Assembly: GCA_025331125.1 (NCBI GenBank)
Contig: JAOALB010000089.1
Location: forward strand, 1-39,248
Length of the DNA: 39,248 bases
From: Mycogone perniciosa
Lineage: Eukaryota > Ascomycota > Sordariomycetes > Hypocreales > Hypocreaceae
Reading direction: 5' to 3'
Position 1 is the first letter of the stretch. Each line of letters begins with the position of its first letter. This document shows positions 11,951-22,660 of the stretch, one piece after another. Position numbers and translations under genes: made by a program. Below the pieces are notes generated by a model. The model worked only from the letters and a program-made list of their open reading frames with translations, did not search any database and was not told where the DNA came from.

Positions 11951-12550
11951 GAACCGTTCGACAATGTGGACCTTGTTGGAATCCGTGTGAATCCTGGTCA
12001 GGGATCGGAGGTATAAGGAAGGGTCTCATACGAAACAGCGTACGCTGGAGGAATGGGGACTTCTTATGTAATTGGAGATTCAATTGAGAGACGTTGATAA
12101 AATTGGATCCACGATGCCGATAGGGGCAATTCGTGCTATGTATTGACCCTTCGACCCTATGCATATGTATATGAGGAAGCCGAGTGATTGAGATCTAAAA
12201 TTCATCAGAGACAGATTTCGGCTATTATGTACCCCGCGTCGCCCAAGCAAAGACCAGTCGTAATGGAATACGAAAATCCGCGTATTTGTGATTTTCCAAC
12301 CATCGCTTTTGATTATCTCTCCTGTCCCCGTAGCGAAGGACTACGCAAATTTGCTATTGTTTTTCCAACCCCTATGCCACATCATCAAATACACTGTCTC
12401 TGTCTTAGTCTAACATCAGCAATCCACTCAGTCACCCGGCAATGGAATCTATATTTGGGGTCTCGGGGCCATGGAAACCATGTCGGGGTGACATTGCCTG
12501 GACACATGGATTTAGGTCTTCCAGAGGCGGAGGATTATATTCCCAGTTGA
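11951..12550 (+). pseudogene. Possible decayed coding sequence in frame with the KP4-like gene
   Basis: The frame of the KP4-like gene continues after its stop with protein-like composition, interrupted by TAA at 12014, adjacent TGA and TAA at 12095 and 12098, and TGA at 12185. It then stays open from 12188 to 12550. Short segments such as DNVDLVGIRVNPG and NSCYVLTLRPYAYVYEE look coding-like, but I recognise no family. Each early stop could have arisen by one C-to-T change, so the region may be a RIP-damaged neighbour, a lost C-terminal domain, or an ordinary 3' region. Five stops in about 200 codons is fewer than random sequence would usually give, but the evidence is weak. Confidence 0.3.
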
Positions 12551-13650
12551 CAGTCACCAATGTTAAGTCTGTTTGGTGACCATTTCCCCACAATGGCCGA
12601 CTCTGATTTTGCTTACCCTTAGAGCTGACCTTAGTTCCTTTGTCGAACGTAGTGTTATGATGACCCAGGGACTATTTGAGCTTTGGCGGTTAACCTTGCC
12701 ACTGAAACTATCTAGCAAGGGTGGAAATGCTACGGGTGAGCGAATTTCAGTAAATCCAATTCTTTATCTCAAACAATGCTACTGTAGAACACACATGTCC
12801 TTTAAAACCCAATCTACTGTCAGATACGGAGGCCGCATAGAAGAGTGAGAGAGTCTGGGAGGATCCTAGCTGTAGGGTAGCAGGTAGGTAGCAAGTTAGG
12901 AGCAAGATGCCTGTAAAAATTCTTCCGCGCTAGCAGCTGTTATAGCTTGTTAGCAGGGCGGGGTATTTTGGCGGGACCACTGGCCTGTCTCTCCGCTAGA
13001 ACCTACCGGGCCCTAACAGTGAAAAAAGAGGAAGGAATTCGGAGAGCTCCACCTTCCTCGAGAGCTGGCCACGAAATCTGCGCAGCTCTGCTGCCAACAC
13101 ATTGCCTCGCACAAGGCACCGCCTTGCAGGAGGCATAGCTGACACATCGTCTCGCAAGAGACACATCGCCTCGCAAAAGGCACTACTATCACCTCGTAGG
13201 AGTTATAGCTGATGCACCGTCTTGCAAGCCTCGGCCTGCCCTGACCACTTGCTAGACCTTATAGAGGGCTCAGAAGCTAATACAGGCTTTTCCCCTCTGC
13301 AAGGAGGGTTTTACCTTGGTGCCTGAACTTTAAGGCCTCGACCATTGCCTTTATCCAGCGAAACGTGGGGAACGGCATTAAGGTCAACACCTCCGGCTAT
13401 TCTCTGGCAGCTTGCTGGCCAGTTATGCCGGTTCTGATTTAACAGGACCACGTGGAGGTGACCCAATATTGTGATAAAGACCTTGGCTGGCTCCTACCGT
13501 CCAGATGCCTAGATAGGTCTGTGTATTTAGCACCAATAGGACGTTAATAATCACCAAAAAAACGAGGACGGCGTACGAGGTGTCTTGCAACAGATTTCTT
13601 CTGGTACGTACCCCCCATGCAAACATTGTTCATCTAGCACTAACTTCGTT
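12551..13650. other. GC-richer spacer with short repeats, no recognised gene
   Basis: Short open frames exist here but none shows a known motif or a good coding pattern. From about 12850 the DNA is relatively GC-rich. It contains the mini-hairpin cluster at 13104-13230. It ends where the DUF6606-like remnant becomes readable. Confidence 0.5.
13104..13230. repeat. Cluster of 14-nt mini-hairpin repeats
   Basis: Units of the form G-Y-C-T-(C/T)-GCA-..-A-G-R-C occur at 13104-13117, 13121-13134, 13149-13162 and 13168-13181, with degenerate ones near 13191 and 13219. Each of the first four can fold into a 4-5 bp stem with a short loop. The stem is GCCT/AGGC in three and GTCT/AGAC in one, a paired change that keeps the fold. 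The third is GTCTC-GCAA-GAGAC, a 5-bp stem with a GNRA-type loop. Spacing is irregular (17, 28 and 19 bp). Confidence 0.55.
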
Positions 13651-14600
13651 ATACATATCCATAGATACCTGTTCCGTTGGTTTATTTCACATAACGGCTC
13701 AAAATGCAGGAGTGCTTGTCCGCCAAACAAGCAATTAGTCATTTTCGAGATGTTCGAGTTATCCCCAACAAATCGGTCTGTTTATGCCACCAATGGGCTT
13801 TTAGTCCGTTAATTCCCCTCGATTACTATCGGAGTTTCCCCCGATATTTTCGCAGAAGATGCCTTCCAGTCTATACTGGCCAAGACTATTACAAAAATGA
13901 GCCACTAAGTAGTTGAAGAGACAAAGCCCAAGGTCAAGAAGGCCAAGCAGTATTATAACAAGGGCCGGAATATAACTAACCCACGCATTGTACTGAGCTT
14001 TTGACCTGCTTCCTTTATAGTGTTGGCAACTAGGTTAATGTTGTTGGAGTCTGCAAGAATACTCGCGAAGAAGTGATGTGGAAGTAAAGTAAGCTTCCCT
14101 GGCGATAATCTGCGCTATGGCTTTTTATCCGTACCTCTCTGCAGCTTCTTATAGACTGTGTCTTTTCTAGGGCGGTCTATAAATCTTATATAATATTCCT
14201 TTTGGCTCAGGTACTCGAAGTTGCGGGCCAGCGGCCTACCCCCAGTAATGTTCTCCAAACAATAGCGATCAAAATTTCTCGGCGACTGTTAAAGTTAACA
14301 AATCCAACTGCTGGGACATAGCTGGAAAGTGTCCAAATAATCATGTCAAGACCATCCGGCCTCCTGGACCAGCGGTGGCAACAGATTTGCAAGCAGATAG
14401 AGAACCAGATTGATTTAGCGTCCCTCTCCAAGCTCAACATAGCCGACAATATACACATCTCTCTCCCAGAAATGGAAAATATTATCCTATCTATACCGCA
14501 ACGTGGTAGGACAGGTCAATTATCATCCTTTTCTCCAAAACCATACATCAAGCCCTTTGATGCGGAGCATCTTCCTTTTAAGCCGCTTCTCTTAATCGTC
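13650..14600 (+). pseudogene. Fragment of a giant fungal protein with DUF6606/DUF3638-type architecture
   Basis: Three frames together give an ordered match to what I remember of the N-terminal (DUF6606) part of fungal proteins of about 3000 residues that also carry DUF3638 and DUF3645. The order is HITAQNAGVLVRQTSN (about 13685-13735), FEMFELSPTNRSVYATNGL (13743-13800), then FAEDAFQSILAKTITKMSH (about 13848-13905) and EETKPKVKKAKQYYNKG. From about 14040 comes one frame with CKNTREEVMWK, SKLPWR, ALWLFIRTSLQL, FLLAQVLEVAG, ISRRLLKL, LDQRWQQI and NIADNIHISLPEMENIILSIP. That last frame is interrupted by stops at 14085, 14106 and 14319, and at least two frameshifts precede it. The molecular role of the family is not settled. 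This is a dead partial copy; the rest of such a protein is absent. Confidence 0.7.
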
Positions 14601-15427
14601 CTGGGTTTTGGCCCAAAGACCTCGATACTCAATCCACTTTCACCCACTTCCATGACATTTATTAAATGGAGGGCGTTGCGACCGCTTGCGAGAGTTTTGG
14701 TAGGGTTATATGTCCTTAACAGACCTGGAGGAGATCCTAGCCATAATAGACAACGCTAAATACTTACTCAATATTAAAGGCAATACGCCGGATAAGCTCA
14801 GACAAGTATTGGCAAAATGTATTATATCTTTCTCAAAATTAATTTTGAAAAAACCACAGCACGTACAATGCCTCATTCTCCTTAATCCTCAACGTCACCC
14901 GCTTAGTAGTGTCAAGCTGTCGGATAACGTCGGTCTAGTTGTTGGAATAAGCAAAAATGTGTATGCAAGGGAACCTATGATCTGACGTAAGGTGAAACAG
15001 AACACGCGGCGTTCTGCTTCTGTGATAAAATGGCGGGAGGAGAATCCAAGGAAGAAGGGAGGGGAGATAGAGCAATTGAGTGGAATTCTGGCGCCCTATC
15101 TTCGTGATGTGAACAAGCTGACTACGTAACTGGGTTTTTCCGACACATAGTCCATCTATCGACTTTTGGCCTTACGCACGTCTCGTGGATGAAGCCAAAG
15201 CCGGGTGTCGGTACCGCCACAGAGGCGAGGTCCCTTGCAAGACGCAAATGGGATCCAAGTGAGCCCATTTTCGGCCTTAGTAGGCATTATACTGTCGTTT
15301 ATATGTATGTATGTATGTAGCAGGTCATATACATAGTTATGTAGCAGTTACATTACGATAAGGATTGAAAGCACTTGAATTTCTCTCTGTTCCTGATGTC
15401 TGAAGAGCCTCTTTGTCTTGATTATTG
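14601..15427. other. Tail of the DUF6606-like remnant and spacer
   Basis: The remnant becomes unrecognisable after about 14600. An open frame at 14710-14985 (91 codons; SLTDLEEILAIIDNAKYLL..) has natural-looking composition and could be a further shifted piece or an exon, but I recognise no family. A hairpin CAGAAC..GTTCTG is at 15003-15021 and resembles the palindrome of the 53-bp repeat. A (GTAT)n microsatellite lies at about 15302-15319. Nothing else is supported. Confidence 0.45.
15302..15319. repeat. (GTAT)n microsatellite
   Basis: About four and a half consecutive copies of the tetranucleotide. Confidence 0.85.
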
Positions 15428-15480
15428 ATAGTTTCCTGGCCAGCCAATTTATAGTGCCGGAAGAACGCGACGCGTTCTTC
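15428..15480. repeat. 53-bp hairpin-bearing direct repeat, copy 2
   Basis: This is the second copy of the repeat at 7466-7518 (48 of 53 identical, same orientation). Its palindrome AGAACGCG-A-CGCGTTCT is complete. It lies 245 bp before the DNA transposon at 15726, close to the right edge of the non-mutated island. Confidence 0.75.
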
Positions 15481-15725
15481 CTTAGCTCCTCCTCGAGTTC
15501 TATATTGCAATTTCTAACGTTTCATTATTAACAGAGTTTTCCACACTATCCGACATACACCCCTAAGAACCTGTTAGATACTGGTTTATCCAGTACCTAA
15601 CAGATATCTCCTTCGACCTTAATGCCTTGAAGGGTCGGAATAGTAGTATAACAGTACGATCGAGGGATATATAGAGAAGAGATAACGAGGCAGTAGATAG
15701 AAGAATATAACTGCATCTTAATCCT

Positions 15726-15780
15726 GGGAGCCTATAGGTGCGCGGGATCCCGCGCAAATTATGTCAGCACAGCCAACTAG
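15726..15780 (+). repeat. Left terminal inverted repeat of the Mutator-like element
   Basis: It contains an uninterrupted 18-bp palindrome, TGCGCGGGATCCCGCGCA, at 15739-15756, followed by AAATTATGTCAGCACAGCC. The right end matches it in reverse complement apart from an interruption within the palindrome. Confidence 0.8.
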
Positions 15781-16371
15781 AGTGGGCCCCAGCCAATTAG
15801 ATACCAGATAGCTAGACTAAGATATTTTTATAATTATATAGACGCAGGAAGTAACCCTTTAATGTATACTATACCGGTATATACTAAAGGGTAGTTTTTT
15901 TTAAAGCTTTATACAGGTTTGCTGTTTAAATTTAATAAAAATTAAAGGCTAGCTATTTAACTAAATATAAACACTGCTGCTTTTTACTATCCTTTTTAAT
16001 CTTATCCCAGATATATACCATACCTTATTTACTGCCTTTAACTAGATTATCTATAAACTGCTATATAATAAAGGCCTTAATGCAGCTATCTTTATTATTT
16101 AACTAATTAAAATATACTATTATCTTTTCCCTAATTTAGTTTTTTTTTAGCTGAAAGGTCTTATAATATTAACCTATTTACTTATAATCTAAGTATTAAT
16201 TATAGTTATTTTTACTATAATTAGCTAGTAGTTTTATACTTTTGCAATAAAGCTAATTGGTTTTAATATTATTAACAGGCTGCTTTTTATACTAAATAGC
16301 TTTTACTGTAATATACTATTAGTATATAGCTTTAAAGGCATTAAACCTTAACTGCTATATTAGCTATATTA

Positions 16372-16461
16372 ACTATATTAGCTATATTAGATTTACCATC
16401 TTTACTAGTTATATTAACTATATTAGCTATATTAGACTTATTATCTTTACTAGTTATATTA
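16372..16461. repeat. Two tandem 45-bp units
   Basis: Unit 1 is 16372-16416 and unit 2 is 16417-16461. They differ only by a few C/T changes around the middle (TTTACC against CTTATT). A partial unit precedes and another follows. Confidence 0.85.
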
Positions 16462-18487
16462 GCTGCGTTAGCTTTAAAATAACTAAAGCTAAAAGCTTTT
16501 AATATTATAAAGGGTATATTTAAAAAGCTTTAATATACCCAGTTTAATAATATTTACTGTATATAGATAGCTTTTTTTTCGCTTAACCTGTTTAAATATA
16601 TTTAACTTTTATTAAATGTTTAATTAAAGAATATTAAATTTTGCTAGTAATTTAGTTAATTTAAGTCTTAAAGGCTTTAATAAATATAATAGCCTTTTAA
16701 GGCATTATAGATATTAATATAAATAAAAGTATAATAAAAGAAGAATTTAATTTTGCTTTTATAAAGATTTTAATTAATAAAAGTAAAGTAAATTAAAAAA
16801 TTATATAAAAGCTTTAATATAATTATATAAAAGCTTTAATATAATTAAATAAAAGAGGTAGATATATTTTTTATAAAGGCTTTTACTGCTTTTTAACTTT
16901 TTATAATACTTTATATAAAACATAGCTATATATAATAAAGTATAAGTAATTTAAGAGTTTAATTAGTTTTTGAATTTACTGTTTAGCTTAATTTAATTGC
17001 AGCTTTAATAGCTAATTTAATAATATATACTTTGTTGCTTTTTAAGCTTGAAAGAAATCTAACATAAATATCTTTAAATAAGACTTTAAAAGTATATAAA
17101 TACCTTTAACTTAAAATATAACTATATTGCTAAAGTATATATATAAATTAATTTAAGCTTTAATAAGCTTTTCTTTATATAGCTATAGCTAGGTTAATGT
17201 AATATATATAATTTCTTAAATATAGTTTAAAAGATATTACTATTTAAATTATAAAACCTGCTTTATAAAGATCTTTTTAATAAATAAATGAATAATTAAA
17301 TATTAAAATTAATAGAATATATTTTAATTTTTAAATTTCAATACTTTAATTACTATAATATTGCCTGTTAATAAAGCAATTGAATGCTTATATACTATAA
17401 AAAGTAATAGGTAATATTAAATAATAGCTTTATTTATATATTAAATATAAAGTAATAATTAAGCTAATAACAATATTATTAAAACTATATTTATATAAGT
17501 AAGGCAGTAATTAATTAATACTATAAATAAAAGTATAATACTATATAATTTATATAAAGATTAAAGCCAATTTAATGCCTAAAGGTAATCTTTTTTATAT
17601 TTACTATTAAAAAGTATAAATATACTATAAAAAGATTACTAGTAAATATTAATATTAATTATCTCAAAAAGCAGTATTTAATATTTATTAGTTTTATAAA
17701 TGCAGTTTAATAATAAAAGATTTAAATATATTTAAAAATACTTAAATAAATTAGAATAGGTAAATAAAATAGCAGTTACTTAACTATCTTTATTAAATTA
17801 TCTTTAATTTTAAAACCTTTCGCTATTTATTTCATTAATAAAGGTATAAACTATACTCTGCTTTTCGTAAATCTTTTATTTTATATAGGCAATATAATTA
17901 TAAATATTTTACTATATTATTAAACTGCTTTTATCCTGCTAATATATATAAGTTTAAATATCTTTTAAAATAATACTAGCAGCTATTAACTTTTTTAAAT
18001 TAATACTTTTTTAAACAGCTAATTTGCAATAAACTAAATAAGCAGATAAATATAAGCTTAGTTTCTAGCTATATACTAAAAAGTGTTTATCTAGATAATA
18101 TTATATACTTTAGACTATACTATTAAAAGACTTTTTAATAGTAATAAAGAATTAGCAGCTAATTGTATAGGTTATAGTCTTTTAACTATATTCTTTAAAT
18201 AAGCTAAGGGGTTAATAATATCAATTATAGGTATATATAATAGTCTGTTTACTGCTTTTTTCTTTAATTAATTTGCTTATTATAAATATATAGCTATAAT
18301 TACTGCCTAGGTATTAATAGACTTAAATAGCGTATTCTATAAGCTATATTCCTACTTTAAAGGGAGGCAATTATTAAGAAATAATTAAGCTATAGCTATA
18401 TTAGGAATTAAAAATATACTTTTAAATAATATAAATAAAATAATTATAATGTATTGGCTGAAGGTATAAAATTTACTGGGGTTTACT

Positions 18488-18567
18488 TTAGTTAGCTGTG
18501 CTAATATAATTTGCGCGGGATACCGTGTTTTTTAAATATACGGGATCCCGCGCACCTCTAGGCTCCC
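18488..18567 (-). repeat. Right terminal inverted repeat of the Mutator-like element
   Basis: In reverse complement it begins GGGAGCCTAGAGG and contains GCGCGGGATCCCG. It then has a spacer of about 20 bp (18522-18540 region) before ATCCCGCGCAAATTATATTAGCACAGC. The palindrome of the left end is therefore split here, so the two ends differ in length by about 25 bp. Confidence 0.75.
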
Positions 18568-18576
18568 CTTAACCCT

Positions 18577-20010
18577 CTTTATATATTGTTTTACCTAATC
18601 TACTAAAAAAACACCTATTAAATTTTATATATAATTAAATATTTTTATTAATTATATTATATTACTGTTTAAATCCTATTATTATAGTATTACTTATAAA
18701 TATTTATTAATAATAATTTATTATTTTATAAAGATATATTATTTTATATTTAGTATTTTACTATTAATAAAAAAGCTAGCTAATATATTTATTAATAGGA
18801 TTTACTATTTTTATAATATATTTAAAAGTATTATATTAAATCATAGTATATACTTTATATTAAAGTTTTAAAAATAACTTTTAAATTAATTAAAAGTTAT
18901 ATTAAAATACTTATTAGCTTTTTACTTTAAGATTAATAATTAAATTGAAAGAATTAATATAAATATAAAATAATACTTATAACTTTTTATTTATTTTCAT
19001 TAAAATAATTAAGTTTATTAGCTTTTACTAGCTAAATTTAATATAGTTAATATAATATTTAAAACTATTAATATATTACTGTTTTTTATTAATTATAGTT
19101 TTAACCTTCATTTAAAGATAAAAGCTTTATACCTTTACCCGCTAAACGTTTTAACAGAAAAGAAAAGTCTTTTTACACTTATACTATTATTAATTAGTTT
19201 AAATATATTATTATATAGCTAAAGGCTTTTATTAAAGCTTTATAAAAAGGATATAAAAAATGTAAATATATAAAAAAAAGTATTATTAACTTATATTATT
19301 AAATAAAAAGTCTTTACCAATATATAAGATATAAATATTAACCACGTAATAAAAAGGTTGAATAATAAGTAAATAAGACTTTATATAATAATAAAAGTAT
19401 ATTAATAAACCTATACTATTAATTTACTAAAAGCTATAAAGACTTTTTTTAATTTTATATAACTTTCTTTTATAATTTAAAACAGTTACTTTACTGCACT
19501 TTAAGTAAAAGATAATTAATAAAGCTAAATTAAAAAATATTTGAAGTAAAGCATTAAAAAAAGAAAATAATATAAATAAGGTATAAAAGAAATAACAGTT
19601 TAAAGCGCTTTTTAACTATTATAATAATAATGGATTTTATTACTTTATAAAATAAAAGTACTGTGCTATTATATAAAAGTTAATTAAAAACCTATAAAGT
19701 TAAAAGAGGGTAATATAAAACTTTTATATAAAGGCTTTAAAAAGTTAAGCCTACTATAATAAATATTAAAAGGAATTATAAAAAAGGAAAAAAATAAAAT
19801 AGCTAAAAAGAAATTAAAGCCTATAAAATATTAACTAAAGACTATATTATATTAAAGCCTATAACTAAACTATATATTATTAATGCTCAAAAGCTATATA
19901 ATTTGCTTTATTTACTTTTATATTAAAGGTATTAAGATAAACTACCTGGAATTTTAATTTATATAAGTAATTTAGCTATTTACAGCTAAATAGTAAGATA
20001 AAAGGGGGGG
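18577..20010. other. AT-rich degenerate DNA ahead of an LTR
   Basis: No frame survives. A purine tract, AAAAGGGGGGG at 20000-20010, lies directly before the LTR copy at 20011. That is where the polypurine primer of plus-strand DNA synthesis sits in an LTR retrotransposon. This stretch is therefore probably the 3' interior of a RIP-mutated retroelement on the plus strand, cut off at its left by the DNA transposon. No pol motif was recognised. Confidence 0.5.
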
Positions 20011-20238
20011 TACTATTATAGTATTGACTGTAATGCAATATTAATGCCCTGTTATATAAGCTTTGGTTATATAACTAGGCGTTAATGCGTTTTTAGCTAT
20101 AGCTTTTTGTAAAGCCTTAAAGCTTTTATACACTCTACAGTATAATAACAATATTTAATTTAACCTGCCTTCCTATACTATAATAATAATAGACTTTATT
20201 ATTAAGATTTTATTAGTTACCTTTAATAATATTTAATA
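20011..20238 (+). mobile_element. RIP-mutated LTR (copy A)
   Basis: It aligns with the clean copy at 22485-22660. Over 20014-20049 against 22488-22523, 14 of 36 positions differ, and every difference is C-to-T or G-to-A in this copy. It is preceded by a polypurine tract, so it reads as a 3' LTR. The right boundary (TTTAATA, a mutated ..CA end) is an estimate. Confidence 0.7.
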
Positions 20239-22484
20239 TTTATAAAGAATAATGAATTAATCTGTTAAAATAATTATATTAAAACTATAAAAAGTATAAA
20301 TATAATAGTTTATAGATAATATATTTAAATTTATTATAAATAATAAAAAGGTTTATAAATTAATAATAATCAAAAAAGAATTTAATGTTATATATTATTT
20401 ATAGGTTAATAGTAATGTAAAGTAACTAAATTAAAAGGTTTTATATATTAATAGTTTTTATAGTAATATAATAATATTATAAACATATTCTAAATAAATA
20501 GTAAAATTTAATTAAAAGATTTAAAATCAAAATAGAATATAGCTTTATTTTAATAATTCTAAGGTTTTATATTTTACTTAAACGCTAAATAGTATTTATT
20601 ATATATATTTAATGAAAAAAAAGTATTAAAGCTTTATATAATAAAATTAAATACATTTATAAAAGTTTATTTATACTTTCATATTAATTTATAATAATAT
20701 ATAATAAATAACCTTTTATTTTAAGAATAATATAATGCATTTTTAATTACGTTTTATATATATAAAACGTAAACGTAAATAAGAAATAAAATATAAATTT
20801 ATATTAATATAATGAAATAATATTATAGCTGCTTTTATAATGTATTTATATATTAAAAGAATACATATAAATTTAATCTCAAGATATATTATACTTTAAG
20901 AAACTATCATTATTTAAAGTATTTATAAAAAGAAATATAAATTTACTAAAGTTATTTATATACCTTTTGAAAGTATAGTTTTATAAAGGAAAAATATAAA
21001 AAAAAGTAAATTTAATAAAAGGATAATATTATAAATTTAACTTAATAAAAGAAACGTTTAAATATAGTAAGTTTAAGATTATAATTTGTAATATTTTTAA
21101 AGTTAATTAATATATATATATATATATATTAAATATAATATATAAACTTTAAATTTATATATATATATATTTGCCTTATAAATTAAGATATATAACTTAA
21201 TAAATCCTTTTTTTAGTCTTTTACTTTTTAACCTTAAATAAAGAATTTTAAAATACTTTATTATTAATTATTATAAAAAACTATATTTATTATAAATTTA
21301 TAATATTATTAAGTTATTTTTTACTTTTTATTTAAATTCTATTTCTATTAACTTTTATTTTATTTAATTTTAATATTTAACTATATATTAATTTAGCTTT
21401 TTAATATATTATTTAAAATATTAATCTTACTTTTTTATTTTATAATTTAAAGTTTATATTTTCCTTAAATTTATAGTTTAACTTTATAAATGGTATTAAT
21501 GTAATCTTTAAATTTATTTATAAAGTTTATTAATATTCTATATTAACTATTTAAAAAGATTATAATAAACCTATATTTACTTTCTTTTTTTTAAAACAGT
21601 TTTGATTTTATTCATATGTAATATTATAAATATACACTATTTATATATAATATTCTATAATTTTAAATATAATATTAAATATATTTATAATTTTCAAGTT
21701 TTCTATCTTTTAAATCTTTCTTTTTTTAAGAAACTAGGTTTTATAAATTAATTATATTTTAAATTTCATTTAATTAATAAGTATATTAATTTAAAAGATT
21801 AATTATAATTAAATTAAATTATAATTTCAAAAAGGCTTTTTTAAAGAATAGATAGTTTATATTTAATTAAATCCTTTTATTAATTCCAAAAAGCTTTTAC
21901 TTTAATATTAATAAGGAAATAAATAACAGGTTTTTTATAATAATATTTAAAACTTTCTATTAAAACAAATATAAAAGCTTTAACTTTCATACTTTAAATT
22001 AAAATATATTTTAAAACTTTATAAATTATATTAATTTCCATTCTTTAAAAAATAATAAATTAATATTATTTATTAAAATCTAATTTTAAAATAGATCTTA
22101 ATAAAATATTAAAAACATTTTTTATTTATATTTAAATATTTATTAACAGTTATATTATTATACACTTATTATATTTAATTACACCTTTATTATCTTTAAA
22201 TTATAGTTTCGTTTATATTGAGTATTTATATCATAATACATATTTATTTTATTATTAGTTATAGTACTTAATTTATAATAATATATTTTAACTTTTCTTA
22301 ACATTAAAGCTATTATTATTAATAAAATTAATAATATTAAGACCTTAAATATATTATAAATATACCCTTTCATAATAACTAATAATAAAGCATTATAAAA
22401 CTATTTACCTATATATTAAAGACCCTTTTTAAGGCAAATAAATTAAATAAAGGGCTATAACTTTAAAGAAAAAGTAAAAAAGGT
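20239..22484. other. Extremely AT-rich degenerate DNA
   Basis: No gene is supported. The short open frame on the minus strand at 22179-22373 is low-complexity Ile/Leu/Lys/Tyr sequence produced by base composition. A perfect 26-bp palindrome, TTACGTTTTA-TATATA-TAAAACGTAA, is at 20747-20772. Runs of TA dinucleotides are at about 21110-21130 and 21157-21172. The last 25 bases before 22485 are purine-rich. Confidence 0.7.
20747..20772. repeat. Perfect 26-bp palindrome
   Basis: The arms TTACGTTTTA and TAAAACGTAA pair completely around TATATA. Two ACGT words survive in otherwise C/G-poor DNA. Confidence 0.85.
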
Positions 22485-22660
22485 TGATGTCACGGCACCG
22501 ACCGTGACGCGATGTTGACGCCCTGTCACGTGAGCTCCGGTCACGTGACCAGGCCCCAACGCGTTCCTAGCTATAGCTTTCCGTAAAGCCTTAGGGCTTC
22601 CTTACTCTCCACAGCATAACAACAATATTTACCCTGACCTGCCTTCCTATACCATAATAG
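22485..22660 (+). mobile_element. Clean partial LTR (copy B)
   Basis: It begins TGATGTCACGGCACCGACC and includes CACGTGAGC and GGTCACGTGACC words. It matches copy A up to CCTATACCATAATA. It lacks about the last 70 bp present in copy A, so it is truncated on the right. The purine-rich run just upstream (AAAGAAAAAGTAAAAAAGG) is the position of a polypurine tract. Unlike copy A it kept its CpA and CpG sites. Confidence 0.65.

Larger units (their letters stand above)
15726..18567. mobile_element. Mutator-like DNA transposon remnant, 2842 bp
   Basis: Long terminal inverted repeats (left 15726-15780, right about 18488-18567) begin GGGAGCCTA and carry the palindrome GCGCGGGATCCCGCGC. The element is flanked by CTTAATCCT (15717-15725) and CTTAACCCT (18568-18576), a 9-bp target duplication with a single C/T difference. 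Nine-base duplications and long inverted ends are the signature of the Mutator superfamily. The interior is AT-rich with numerous stops; I could not recover a transposase, so the family call rests on the ends. Inside is a 45-bp tandem duplication (16372-16461). Confidence 0.75.

Noticed and set aside
12188..12848. Two open frames (12188-12550 and 12573-12848) as independent genes
   Set aside because: No recognisable motif, no start context, and different frames show equally coding-like scraps; treated as remnant or spacer.
15563..15757. 64-codon minus-strand frame
   Set aside because: It runs across the boundary and terminal repeat of the DNA transposon; no family resemblance.
22179..22373. 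64-codon minus-strand frame with a hydrophobic start
   Set aside because: Low-complexity residues expected from AT-rich DNA; no motif, no start context, no neighbour.
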